Source: Nitrospinaceae bacterium | GTDB taxonomy: Bacteria > Nitrospinota > Nitrospinia > Nitrospinales > VA-1 | DNA length: 6,360 nucleotides | Assembly: GCA_012961055.1 (NCBI GenBank) | Contig: DUAA01000078.1 | Location: 1-6,360, forward strand | Direction: 5' to 3' | In this document: in pieces, positions 1 to 5,717 of the stretch | Position numbering within the stretch: the first letter of the stretch is position 1 | How the letters are laid out: each line of letters starts with the position of its first letter | Translations under genes and position numbers: made by a program | The notes under the pieces: model-generated | Database searches by the model: none | What the model saw: only the letters and a program-made list of their open reading frames with translations | What the model was told of the DNA's origin: nothing

Positions 1-468
1 TTCAGAAGGGAGATCCTGTTTGATAATATCTAAAAATGCTTCCAGAGTTTTTACAAGTCGACCGCGGGTGAGGGTGAGCGATCCTAGACGTACCGGAGTG
101 GAAGGATCCTGATTCTGCATGGCCTGAAGCTGGTTTATGACAACTTTTTCCATAGAGGTTTTATCCAAGTCATCAGCGAACCCTTTCAGGTCAGCAAGGG
201 TCTGAAGCCCGCTGAATGGTTTCAGGTCTTGTTGGGTGCCAGTCCTGCTTTTTGGGTCGTCTCCTTTAGGATAAGGCCGGTCTTTACGAGAGCTGAAATC
301 ATAATTCTCAGAACTATCATATTTCCCGGTCTGTTTAGGGTAGGACTTGATAGGGGAATCCGGCCCTTTGGTTGAGCAGGATGCGACTAAAAAGAAAAGA
401 CTCAGTATGAAAATATAAGGGAGCGGTGACCTTTTTTTGAAAAGAGACTTTCTCGGGATCAAATTCAT
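1..468 (-). CDS. Lipoprotein, possibly MltA-like murein transglycosylase (5' part only)
   Basis: The reading frame starts with ATG at 466-468 and stays open for 156 codons to the left edge, so the C-terminal part is missing. Residues 1-15 are basic (RKSLFKKR), residues 16-30 are hydrophobic, and a lipobox LVASC places the lipidated cysteine at residue 31. This is a clear type II signal peptide, so the protein should be anchored in a membrane facing the periplasm. Residues 32-85 are a low-complexity linker rich in Ser, Lys, Pro, Asp and Gly. From about residue 86 there is a helical stretch (QTLADLKGFADDLDK, then LTLTRGRLVKTLEAFLDII) that reminds me of the region before the catalytic barrel of MltA lytic transglycosylases. 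That domain lies outside the window, so the lipoprotein call is firm and the MltA call tentative. A weak Shine-Dalgarno (GGAAG) precedes the start. The gene follows the RNase HI gene in the same direction after 89 bases and may share its transcript. Confidence 0.7.
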   Translation of the reverse strand, partial: MNLIPRKSLFKKRSPLPYIFILSLFFLVASCSTKGPDSPIKSYPKQTGKYDSSENYDFSSRKDRPYPKGDDPKSRTGTQQDLKPFSGLQTLADLKGFADDLDKTSMEKVVINQLQAMQNQDPSTPVRLGSLTLTRGRLVKTLEAFLDIIKQDLPSE

Positions 469-557
469 TTTAGCTTCCAACCTAAAAATATGCTGTTATT
501 AAGGATAGTTCGTTAGCTAAAGGGCCACTGTGTTTAATGCAGCTGTGTCTTAAAAAC

Positions 558-989
558 CTAAAGTTCAGCGATCGCTTCGTTTGCCAGTTGGTCGCAACGT
601 TCATTTTCGATATGGCCGCTGTGGCCTTTTACCCAAACCCAGGTGATGGCATGGTGCTGGTTCAATTTATGCAGCTCCTGCCAAAGCTCCTGATTTTTTA
701 CCGGTTGGCGTGATGCCGTTTTCCATCCATTGCGAACCCAGCCTTTTATCCATTCAGTCACTCCCTTTACGACGTATTGCGAATCGGTCGTTAATTTAAT
801 CTCGCAGGGCTCCTTAAGTTTTTTGAGGGCGACAATGGCGGCGGTCATTTCCATGATATTGTTGGTGGTTGCCGGGTTTCCCCCTTTGATCTCTTGAGTC
901 TCACCATTTTGTTTGATGATGCACCCGTAGCCACCAGGACCCGGATTGCCTTTACATCCGCCATCTGTAAATATTTCAACTTGATTCAT
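558..989 (-). CDS. rnhA: Ribonuclease HI
   Basis: This 143-residue protein has the full length of a bacterial RNase HI, which degrades the RNA strand of RNA-DNA hybrids in the cytoplasm (R-loops, Okazaki primers) using two metal ions. All catalytic residues of the family are in place: Asp9 in FTDGG, Glu47 in IMEMTAA, Asp69 in LTTDSQYV, His123 in VKGHSGH and Asp133 in RCDQLANE. Each lies one position before its E. coli counterpart (D10, E48, D70, H124, D134). The glycine-rich turn GNPGPGGYG and the Trp-rich basic handle (W80, W84, W89, around IKGWVRNGWK) that binds the hybrid are also present. The start is ATG at 987-989 with only a weak Shine-Dalgarno; the stop is TAG. The gene is divergent from the ferritin-like gene to the right and lies upstream of the lipoprotein gene. 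Identification is near certain. Confidence 0.97.
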   Translation of the reverse strand: MNQVEIFTDGGCKGNPGPGGYGCIIKQNGETQEIKGGNPATTNNIMEMTAAIVALKKLKEPCEIKLTTDSQYVVKGVTEWIKGWVRNGWKTASRQPVKNQELWQELHKLNQHHAITWVWVKGHSGHIENERCDQLANEAIAEL

Positions 990-1056
990 GATTAGGAGTT
1001 TGACCTGAGAGGGGCTGGGACTTCATTATTTTGGTGAGCCAACTCATTTGCCTAAA

Positions 1057-1065
1057 ACTATAACA
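1057..1065 (-). promoter_or_regulatory. Possible extended -10 promoter for rnhA
   Basis: Read on the minus strand, these bases are TGTTATAGT, an extended -10 form (TGn plus TATAGT). They lie about 70 bases before the rnhA start, which would give a leader of roughly 60 bases. No good -35 box is seen at the usual distance, which extended -10 promoters can tolerate. This is a motif match only. Confidence 0.3.
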
Positions 1066-1178
1066 CATTCTTTTTATTGAAGAAATTCCATTTTTTAGAT
1101 TTTTTATTGGTACTTCGAAAGGAGTGGGTGAAAACCTGTGGTAGATTATTAGATGAGGCTTTTACTTTGGGAGAGGCA

Positions 1179-1700
1179 ATGAGGAAAGAAAAATTAGAAA
1201 TGTTAAAAGGGAATATGAGCCCACCCCGAGCTTCGTTTCAATGTGTGGATGCGATGGAGATAAGTCTTTGCATTGAAAAGGAAGGGTTATTTTTTTATGA
1301 ATCCGCAGGGAAGAAGGTTCAAAACCCCAAGGTACGAGAGATGTTCTCACGTTTAGCGGGAGAAGAAAGGGAACATATCCAGATCTTGAAAGAGAAGTCT
1401 CAGTTCTTGCAACCGGTCATAGTGAATCGTAGCCGTCCTAAAGAACGCTTGGAACGTTTCATGGTCGAAGAACTGGAGGGTAAAATTTTCCCTAGTCTGA
1501 ATGATTCAGCTATGAAAAATATTAAAAGCGACAAGCAGGCGCTCGAACTGGGTATTGATTCTGAGAAAAGATCGATTGCGATGCTCCAAGAATTATTGGA
1601 AAAAGAGAAAAAGTTGGATGTCAAAGCCATTTTTTCACATTTGATGGTGGAAGAAAAAAAACACCTTGCCTTGCTTGAAGACTTAAAAAAACAACTTTAA
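1179..1700 (+). CDS. Ferritin-like di-iron protein, rubrerythrin family
   Basis: This is a 173-residue, mostly helical protein with the doubled helix-pair pattern of the rubrerythrin/ferritin-like fold. Numbered from the ATG at 1179, helix A has Glu33 seven residues before Tyr40 (IEKEGLFFYES). Helix B has E63xxH66 (GEEREH), helix C has Glu129 (IDSEKRSIAM) and helix D has E159xxH162 (VEEKKH). These are the expected ligands of a carboxylate-bridged di-iron site. There is no rubredoxin-type CxxC domain, so it is a short 'erythrin'-like form. Family members reduce peroxide or handle iron and oxygen stress in the cytoplasm; the exact role here is unknown. The ATG at 1179 is preferred because GGGAG (1169-1173) sits five bases before it. 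The frame stays open upstream to a TTG at 1077 (207 residues), with a GTG at 1128 as another option, but neither has a well-spaced Shine-Dalgarno. It lies 359 bases before the oxidoreductase operon and is probably transcribed separately. Confidence 0.85.
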   Translation: MRKEKLEMLKGNMSPPRASFQCVDAMEISLCIEKEGLFFYESAGKKVQNPKVREMFSRLAGEEREHIQILKEKSQFLQPVIVNRSRPKERLERFMVEELEGKIFPSLNDSAMKNIKSDKQALELGIDSEKRSIAMLQELLEKEKKLDVKAIFSHLMVEEKKHLALLEDLKKQL

Positions 1701-2059
1701 TTTTATTGGCTTTTGTCGAGACAAGCTTTTCTTATCTCTGTAGATGTGTAGGGAGATGTAGAAATTGTCTGAATTTGTCCAATTTATGGGGATTTGTGTT
1801 CCCTAGAGTGGCTACTACTAGGGCTTTAAGGGTTTTAATCGGTGAATATCCAGTGAGAGTGAGTGTCGTGATCCTAATTTTAAGTATTAAATTTAAGGGT
1901 GACAGCTGTAGCCGGGATATACTAGGGTTTACTGAACGAAAAGAAAGTTATTGAGGGCTAAGCTATTTGAGTTATTAAGGTTTGACAACTTTTTTGGCCT
2001 GGTTTATCATGGGGGATCTTTTTCTTCAAAATTAACTTATATATTTAAGGACTATCAGA
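1701..2059 (+). other. Noncoding gap before the oxidoreductase operon
   Basis: I see no convincing gene in these 359 bases. The open frames crossing it begin with codons that lack a Shine-Dalgarno and give unlikely, Cys/Arg-rich peptides with no family resemblance. The stretch holds an imperfect hairpin (CCCTAG at 1801-1806 with CTAGGG at 1818-1823), a 9-base direct repeat TTTAAGGGT (1825-1833 and 1892-1900), and the operon promoter at its right end. Confidence 0.6.
1982..2010 (+). promoter_or_regulatory. Sigma-70 type promoter of the 2-oxoacid oxidoreductase operon
   Basis: A perfect -35 box TTGACA (1982-1987) is followed, after the optimal 17 bases, by TATCAT (2005-2010), a -10 box with one mismatch to consensus. 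Transcription would begin near 2016-2018, giving a leader of about 43 bases before the first gene. Its Shine-Dalgarno AAGGA lies at 2047-2051, eight bases before the ATG. The spacing and position make this the most convincing promoter in the window. Confidence 0.7.
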
Positions 2060-2704
2060 ATGAGCCAATATCAGGTCTTGCCTGGGCCGGAGGCCTTTTT
2101 GCCTCCCGCCGCTGCATCAATGGGGAACGTTTTGCCCGATCCTGGGGAAGCGCATATCGAAGGTAGGATTGTGCCCGAGGACGAGGCTTATGAAGTTTTC
2201 GCCCGAAAGGTTTTAGGAGCCAAAGTTCCAACTATATTTCCGGGCCCATTGGTGCTGTGGAAATGGAACGATCATGTGGCAGAAAAAGCCAAGGCTATTC
2301 GGGAATTAGCTAATGAAGCCCCGATGCGAATAATTCCTATGGCAGACTATCGGCCTAAGTATCCCAAGATTGAAGCAGCTGTTGAAATTAACCCTAACCA
2401 TCCGAATTTGACCATCTGGCATAACAAGATAGATGTTTGTATTTTTATTGGGGTGCATTGCCATCAGGCCAACTTGTCTTTAAAAATTATTCGTGGTGGG
2501 ACAAACTGTTATACAATGGCTATGTGTGCCATGGCTGGACATGAAGATGCTTGTCTTTCTTTTCGTGATGCAGATCTAGGAAAGATTCGTAAACTTATAG
2601 ATGCAGTTAAAAAACTGAAATCGGAAGGTGTGGAATCTCAAGCCATTCCTTTTAAACAATTTAAATTGAGCCGGGCTGGTCTGGTTGACCAATCGGCTAA
2701 TTAA
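2060..2704 (+). CDS. 2-oxoacid:ferredoxin oxidoreductase accessory subunit, CODH/ACS epsilon (CdhB)-like
   Basis: This 214-residue soluble protein opens the oxidoreductase operon. It resembles the family annotated as carbon monoxide dehydrogenase beta subunit / acetyl-CoA synthase epsilon subunit (CdhB type), a Rossmann-like fold. The recognisable parts are a strand-turn-helix at residues 57-84 (PTIFPGPLVLWKWNDHVAEK), then a central strand IDVCIFIGVHCHQANLSL at 124-141, where CdhB proteins have a similar FIGV..ANQ segment. The C-terminal third is helical and Lys-rich. Five cysteines lie between 127 and 165 (127, 134, 150, 156, 165), with His133, His135 and His161 nearby. Five-subunit oxidoreductases of Hydrogenobacter thermophilus and Nitrospira include extra small subunits of this general size; I do not assign D or E names because I cannot align them. 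In archaeal CODH/ACS the epsilon subunit is accessory and lacks its own metal cluster. The role here is unknown; structural support or tuning of electron transfer is inference. Confidence 0.75.
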   Translation: MSQYQVLPGPEAFLPPAAASMGNVLPDPGEAHIEGRIVPEDEAYEVFARKVLGAKVPTIFPGPLVLWKWNDHVAEKAKAIRELANEAPMRIIPMADYRPKYPKIEAAVEINPNHPNLTIWHNKIDVCIFIGVHCHQANLSLKIIRGGTNCYTMAMCAMAGHEDACLSFRDADLGKIRKLIDAVKKLKSEGVESQAIPFKQFKLSRAGLVDQSAN

Positions 2705-2769
2705 AGTTGAGTAATCAAGTTTAGATTTTTTTATTATTTTAAAGCACTCTTTTATACGGGAGTAAATTT

Positions 2770-4008
2770 ATGAATAAACAAGTGGAGCTTAAGAATAAGA
2801 GAATCATAGCTTCGAAACATGTGAAACTGGGTCAGAAAAACAGGATGGATCAGACTTATACGGATATCAACGATATCTTCTTTAAGGCTGAACAAACTCC
2901 AAATTTTTTGACGGGCAGTGAAGTCATCCGCGAAGCTATTAAGCGTTGCAGTGTTGGAACTTCTGTGGCTTACCCCATCACTCCTCAGAGTGAAGCGGCG
3001 GCATTGATCGGCGAAATTTATGCAGAAGGCTATCTGGACGAATACTTCCGTGGTGAGAGTGAGTTTGCAGTAATGGGACAATGTGCTGGTGCTGCTTTTG
3101 GCGGACACCGGGTTTTTACTACCACAGCGGGTCCAGGTACCTTGCGGGCTATGGAAAATTTTCCCATGTGGGCCGGAGCGCGATTGCCGATTCAGGTTTG
3201 TGTGACTTGCCGAGGGGTTAATTCTCCGCTGAGTATTCAGCCTGATACTTTGGAAATGTATTATCTGCTTGAGACGGGAATGCTGGTTTGGCACGCTGAA
3301 ACAGCACAAGACCTTTTTGATTTTATTATGAAAGGTTTTATCGTTGCAGAGCAACCGGATGTGCATGTCCCGATTGCGGTGTGTTGTGACGGTTTCTTCG
3401 TGACCCACACTAAGGATACGGTTGACCTTCCCCCATTGGATCTCACCCTGACTCCTTATGACCCCTATCAGAATCCGCAGCCGGTTATGGATATGGAGAC
3501 ATCTCCGATCCGTATGATGCGCGATCCGTTTGTTATGAAATCCAATTACATCAGTTATGCTACCCATGCTTCCTGGCAACAGGAAATTAAAGCAGCAGTT
3601 GAGCGTTCTCGTAAACACACCATTCCTCTTCTGGATGGTTTGATCGACGAATACAACGCTGACCGGGAGCTTCTGATTGTGGCCTCTGGTACTGCTGTAT
3701 CGCAGAGCCGGGAAGCCATTCGCCTTCTTGAAGAAGAAGGGATTAAGGTTGGACTGGTTAAAATTAAGACCATCCGTCCGTTCCCGACTGAAGAAATCAG
3801 GCGGGTTACGAAACACGCTAAACATATATTTGTTCCGGAATTTAATGTGGTCGGCTGGCTGGCTCGTGAAATCAAGGCCATTATCCCAGATAACGAAAGG
3901 GTTTATGTGGGACCACATGTTTGCGGCGGCATGACAATGCCTTCTGAAGTTATTGTGGAACAGATCAAGATTCAATTGGGTATGGAAACCACTCCTCTAC
4001 GAATGTAA
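2770..4008 (+). CDS. porA: 2-oxoacid:ferredoxin oxidoreductase alpha subunit (pyruvate or 2-oxoglutarate)
   Basis: This 412-residue protein carries the pyrimidine-binding domain I and domain II of the oxidoreductase family, the usual layout of a separate alpha subunit. After a hydrophilic N-terminal extension of about 45 residues, domain I starts at LTGSEVIREA. YPITPQSE (68-75) supplies the conserved Thr71 of the substrate pocket. The ESE segment (96-98) probably provides the glutamate that activates TPP. TTTAGPG (117-123) and CRGVNSP (147-153) follow; Arg148 matches the arginine that binds the substrate carboxylate in pyruvate:ferredoxin oxidoreductase. Domain II is seen at LLIVASGTAV (301-310) through IRPFP (335-339). 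With beta it forms the active site that interconverts a 2-oxoacid plus CoA with acyl-CoA plus CO2 using ferredoxin. GGGAG (2758-2762) lies seven bases before the ATG. A 65-base T-rich spacer separates it from the preceding gene. Pyruvate versus 2-oxoglutarate cannot be settled here. Confidence 0.93.
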   Translation: MNKQVELKNKRIIASKHVKLGQKNRMDQTYTDINDIFFKAEQTPNFLTGSEVIREAIKRCSVGTSVAYPITPQSEAAALIGEIYAEGYLDEYFRGESEFAVMGQCAGAAFGGHRVFTTTAGPGTLRAMENFPMWAGARLPIQVCVTCRGVNSPLSIQPDTLEMYYLLETGMLVWHAETAQDLFDFIMKGFIVAEQPDVHVPIAVCCDGFFVTHTKDTVDLPPLDLTLTPYDPYQNPQPVMDMETSPIRMMRDPFVMKSNYISYATHASWQQEIKAAVERSRKHTIPLLDGLIDEYNADRELLIVASGTAVSQSREAIRLLEEEGIKVGLVKIKTIRPFPTEEIRRVTKHAKHIFVPEFNVVGWLAREIKAIIPDNERVYVGPHVCGGMTMPSEVIVEQIKIQLGMETTPLRM

Positions 4009-4024
4009 TGGTAGGGGCCCAAGC

Positions 4025-4060
4025 TAACTTTATAAAGTTATCTTTCCCAAATAGGGGAAA
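4025..4060 (+). repeat. 16-base perfect palindrome followed by a 6-bp hairpin, between alpha and beta genes
   Basis: TAACTTTATAAAGTTA (4025-4040) is a perfect inverted repeat with no central spacer. Directly after it TTTCCC (4043-4048) can pair with GGGAAA (4055-4060) around a six-base loop. Both lie in the 70-base spacer before the beta gene, whose Shine-Dalgarno AAGGGG is at 4068-4073. The first could be a protein-binding site. The second could be an RNA stem for processing or partial termination, though no T-run follows. Function is unproven. Confidence 0.45.
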
Positions 4061-4078
4061 TTAATTTAAGGGGAATTT

Positions 4079-4987
4079 ATGAGCAAGGAAAAAATCCAAA
4101 TATGTGAAGATCTGGCTGATGTAATGCCGCCAGAATATCAGGAGTTAGTCGCAACAGCCACTTATGGTAATCAGGATCGTGGCTGGAAGGACATTGGTTC
4201 CTCTAAAGAATTGATTGAGCAGCATTCTTTGTGCGCCGGTTGTCCTGAGTCCATCGCTTTCCGTTATATCCTGGCCAGTTTGCCAGCTCCGGAAGATACC
4301 GTATTTGTCGGTTCTACGGGTTGTACCAGTTTGGTGTTCCCGCATGTTGCGGTGCATAACATTCATTCTTTGTTTGGCAATCAGAATGCTATTGCGTCGG
4401 GCTTGAAGCGGACTTTGAAGAGTCGTTTCCCAGATGTTGAAAAAGATGTTGTGGTTCTAGCTGGAGACGGTGCAACTGTTGATATTGGGCTGGACATGAC
4501 GATGCAGTCTTGGTTTCGTCTAGAAAAATTTACCACCATTTGTTTTGATAATGAGCTCTATGCCAACACTGGCGGACAGGAAAGTGGCCTGATGCAAAAA
4601 GGCTTCGTTGCCAAAATGGCTCCAAAAGGCAAGAACTTTGAGAAAGTGCGCCTGGCGGAAATTGCTCGTGAAGCGGGTTGTGCTTATGTAGCTGTTTTGA
4701 CAGTCAGTAAACCCAACCGGGTGGAGCAGGCTATTAAAAATGCTATTTATGTGGCACGAGAAGTTGGCCCGTCGTTTGTTCAGCTTTATACTCCGTGTAT
4801 TCTTGAGATCGGCAAACAGAGCATGGAAGGCTTGGACGAAATGAAAGATTCTGAAACCATTGGCGGTCGGTTCGTACAGAAGGAGTACATTACTGATGAA
4901 GCCCAGAAACTTCTGGACTCAATTAAAGAAGAAACTAAAGCTAGGAAAAAAGCGGCTAAAGAAGCTAAAAAGTCGGTAAACGCTTAA
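4079..4987 (+). CDS. porB: 2-oxoacid:ferredoxin oxidoreductase beta subunit (TPP and [4Fe-4S] binding)
   Basis: This 302-residue protein is the subunit that binds the diphosphate of thiamine diphosphate and one [4Fe-4S] cluster. The cluster ligands are Cys52 and Cys55 (LCAGCPE), Cys82 (STGCTS) and Cys240 (YTPCIL), the pattern of PorB-type proteins. The TPP motif runs from GDG (129-131) to Asn158 in CFDNELYANTGGQ; Asp130 and Asn158 would hold the magnesium ion. The YANTGGQ segment resembles YSNTGGQ of single-chain pyruvate:ferredoxin oxidoreductases, a mild hint towards pyruvate. The first 45 residues precede the conserved domain, and the last 18 are very rich in Lys and Ala, a probable exposed helix. 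AAGGGG (4068-4073) precedes the ATG by five bases. It lies 70 bases after the alpha gene and 20 before gamma, consistent with one transcript. Length is normal to slightly long because of the two extensions. Confidence 0.94.
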   Translation: MSKEKIQICEDLADVMPPEYQELVATATYGNQDRGWKDIGSSKELIEQHSLCAGCPESIAFRYILASLPAPEDTVFVGSTGCTSLVFPHVAVHNIHSLFGNQNAIASGLKRTLKSRFPDVEKDVVVLAGDGATVDIGLDMTMQSWFRLEKFTTICFDNELYANTGGQESGLMQKGFVAKMAPKGKNFEKVRLAEIAREAGCAYVAVLTVSKPNRVEQAIKNAIYVAREVGPSFVQLYTPCILEIGKQSMEGLDEMKDSETIGGRFVQKEYITDEAQKLLDSIKEETKARKKAAKEAKKSVNA

Positions 4988-5007
4988 GATATAGGAGTGT
5001 AAACATT

Positions 5008-5691
5008 ATGAGCAGGATGAATATCCGAATTTCCGGTTTAGGTGGACAAGGGGCCGTAACAGCGGCGCATCTGTTGGCTATGGCTGCTAATAGAGATGGT
5101 AGATTTTCTATTTCGAATCCCTTTTTCGGCGCCGAGAAACGTATGGCCCCCGCCGAAAGTTATTGCAGGATAGGAACTGAGCGTATCTATGACCGGGGTG
5201 AACTGGTATTCCCAGATGTTATCATGGTTTTTCATGCTCAGGTTATTACCATGCAGAAAAGTTATACAGCTCCCTTTTATTCCGGGATTAAGGAAAATGG
5301 TCTGGTCATTATCAATACCCCAACCGACCTTCTTAATAAAGAGGATCATCAAAGGTTGGAGGATCTCAATGTCAAGGTGCTCAATCATGACGCGACCAAA
5401 TTAGCTTTGGAAATTGGGAAGACTGAGCTTTCAACCAACATGGCGATGATTGGTGCCTGTGCGGGCGTGACCAATATTGTTACTATCAAAGCTCTAGACG
5501 GTGCTTTACAGGAACGTTTTGGTAAAAAATATGTAGCTTCGGGTGGCACGGCAACCCTTGACGAGGCAATTAAGAAAAAATATGCTAAGAAAGAACAGCT
5601 TCTTCAAGCCAATATGGACACGATTATTGAGTCCTATCGATTGGGTAAAGAGTGGGCGGAGAAGCAGGACCTAAAATTGGTAGAGGTTTAA
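5008..5691 (+). CDS. porG: 2-oxoacid:ferredoxin oxidoreductase gamma subunit
   Basis: This 227-residue protein is the gamma domain of the oxidoreductase family. The diagnostic glycine motif is at residues 9-17 (SGLGGQGAV), starting a Rossmann-like domain, followed by AAHLLAMAA. FFGAEKRMAPAES (36-48) takes the place of the usual Y-G-x-E-x-R-G-G segment. Further conserved-looking stretches are LVFPDVIMVF (66-75), GLVIINTP (96-103) and TNMAMIGACAGV (142-153). In related enzymes this domain packs against alpha and beta, contributes to CoA binding and has no cluster of its own. The last 40 residues are helical and charged. Start is ATG with Shine-Dalgarno AGGAG (4993-4997), ten bases away, slightly long. 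It is 20 bases after beta and 26 before the ferredoxin-like gene, so the three are translated from one message. I see no missing key region. Confidence 0.93.
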   Translation: MSRMNIRISGLGGQGAVTAAHLLAMAANRDGRFSISNPFFGAEKRMAPAESYCRIGTERIYDRGELVFPDVIMVFHAQVITMQKSYTAPFYSGIKENGLVIINTPTDLLNKEDHQRLEDLNVKVLNHDATKLALEIGKTELSTNMAMIGACAGVTNIVTIKALDGALQERFGKKYVASGGTATLDEAIKKKYAKKEQLLQANMDTIIESYRLGKEWAEKQDLKLVEV

Positions 5692-5717
5692 CCTTTTTTA
5701 ATTGAGGAGAGTTTTGA

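Noticed and set aside
568..575. GCGATCGC, the cyanobacterial HIP1 octamer
   Set aside because: There is one copy only, inside the last codons of rnhA; nothing else points to a cyanobacterium.
1708..1735. Short inverted repeat (TTGT/ACAA) just after the ferritin-like gene as its terminator
   Set aside because: The stem is four pairs with an uneven extension, and only four T follow. It is too weak to call.
1706..1954. An 82-codon plus-strand frame starting at a TTG in the gap before the operon
   Set aside because: It has no Shine-Dalgarno, an unlikely Cys/Arg-rich start and no family resemblance.
1951..2166. A 71-codon plus-strand frame overlapping the start of the accessory subunit gene
   Set aside because: It runs over the promoter, the Shine-Dalgarno and the first codons of a well-supported gene in another frame.
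2705..2740. TTGA-GTAA-TCAA mini-hairpin and T-run between the accessory and alpha genes as an internal terminator
   Set aside because: The stem is only four A/T-rich pairs, and several bases separate it from the T-run. Strong termination inside this operon is unlikely.
2752..3975. A 407-codon open frame on the minus strand, antisense to the whole alpha subunit gene
   Set aside because: The plus-strand frame has clear domain motifs, a Shine-Dalgarno and operon context. The antisense product is His/Arg/Asn-rich with no recognisable motif, as expected for a mirror of a well-used coding frame.
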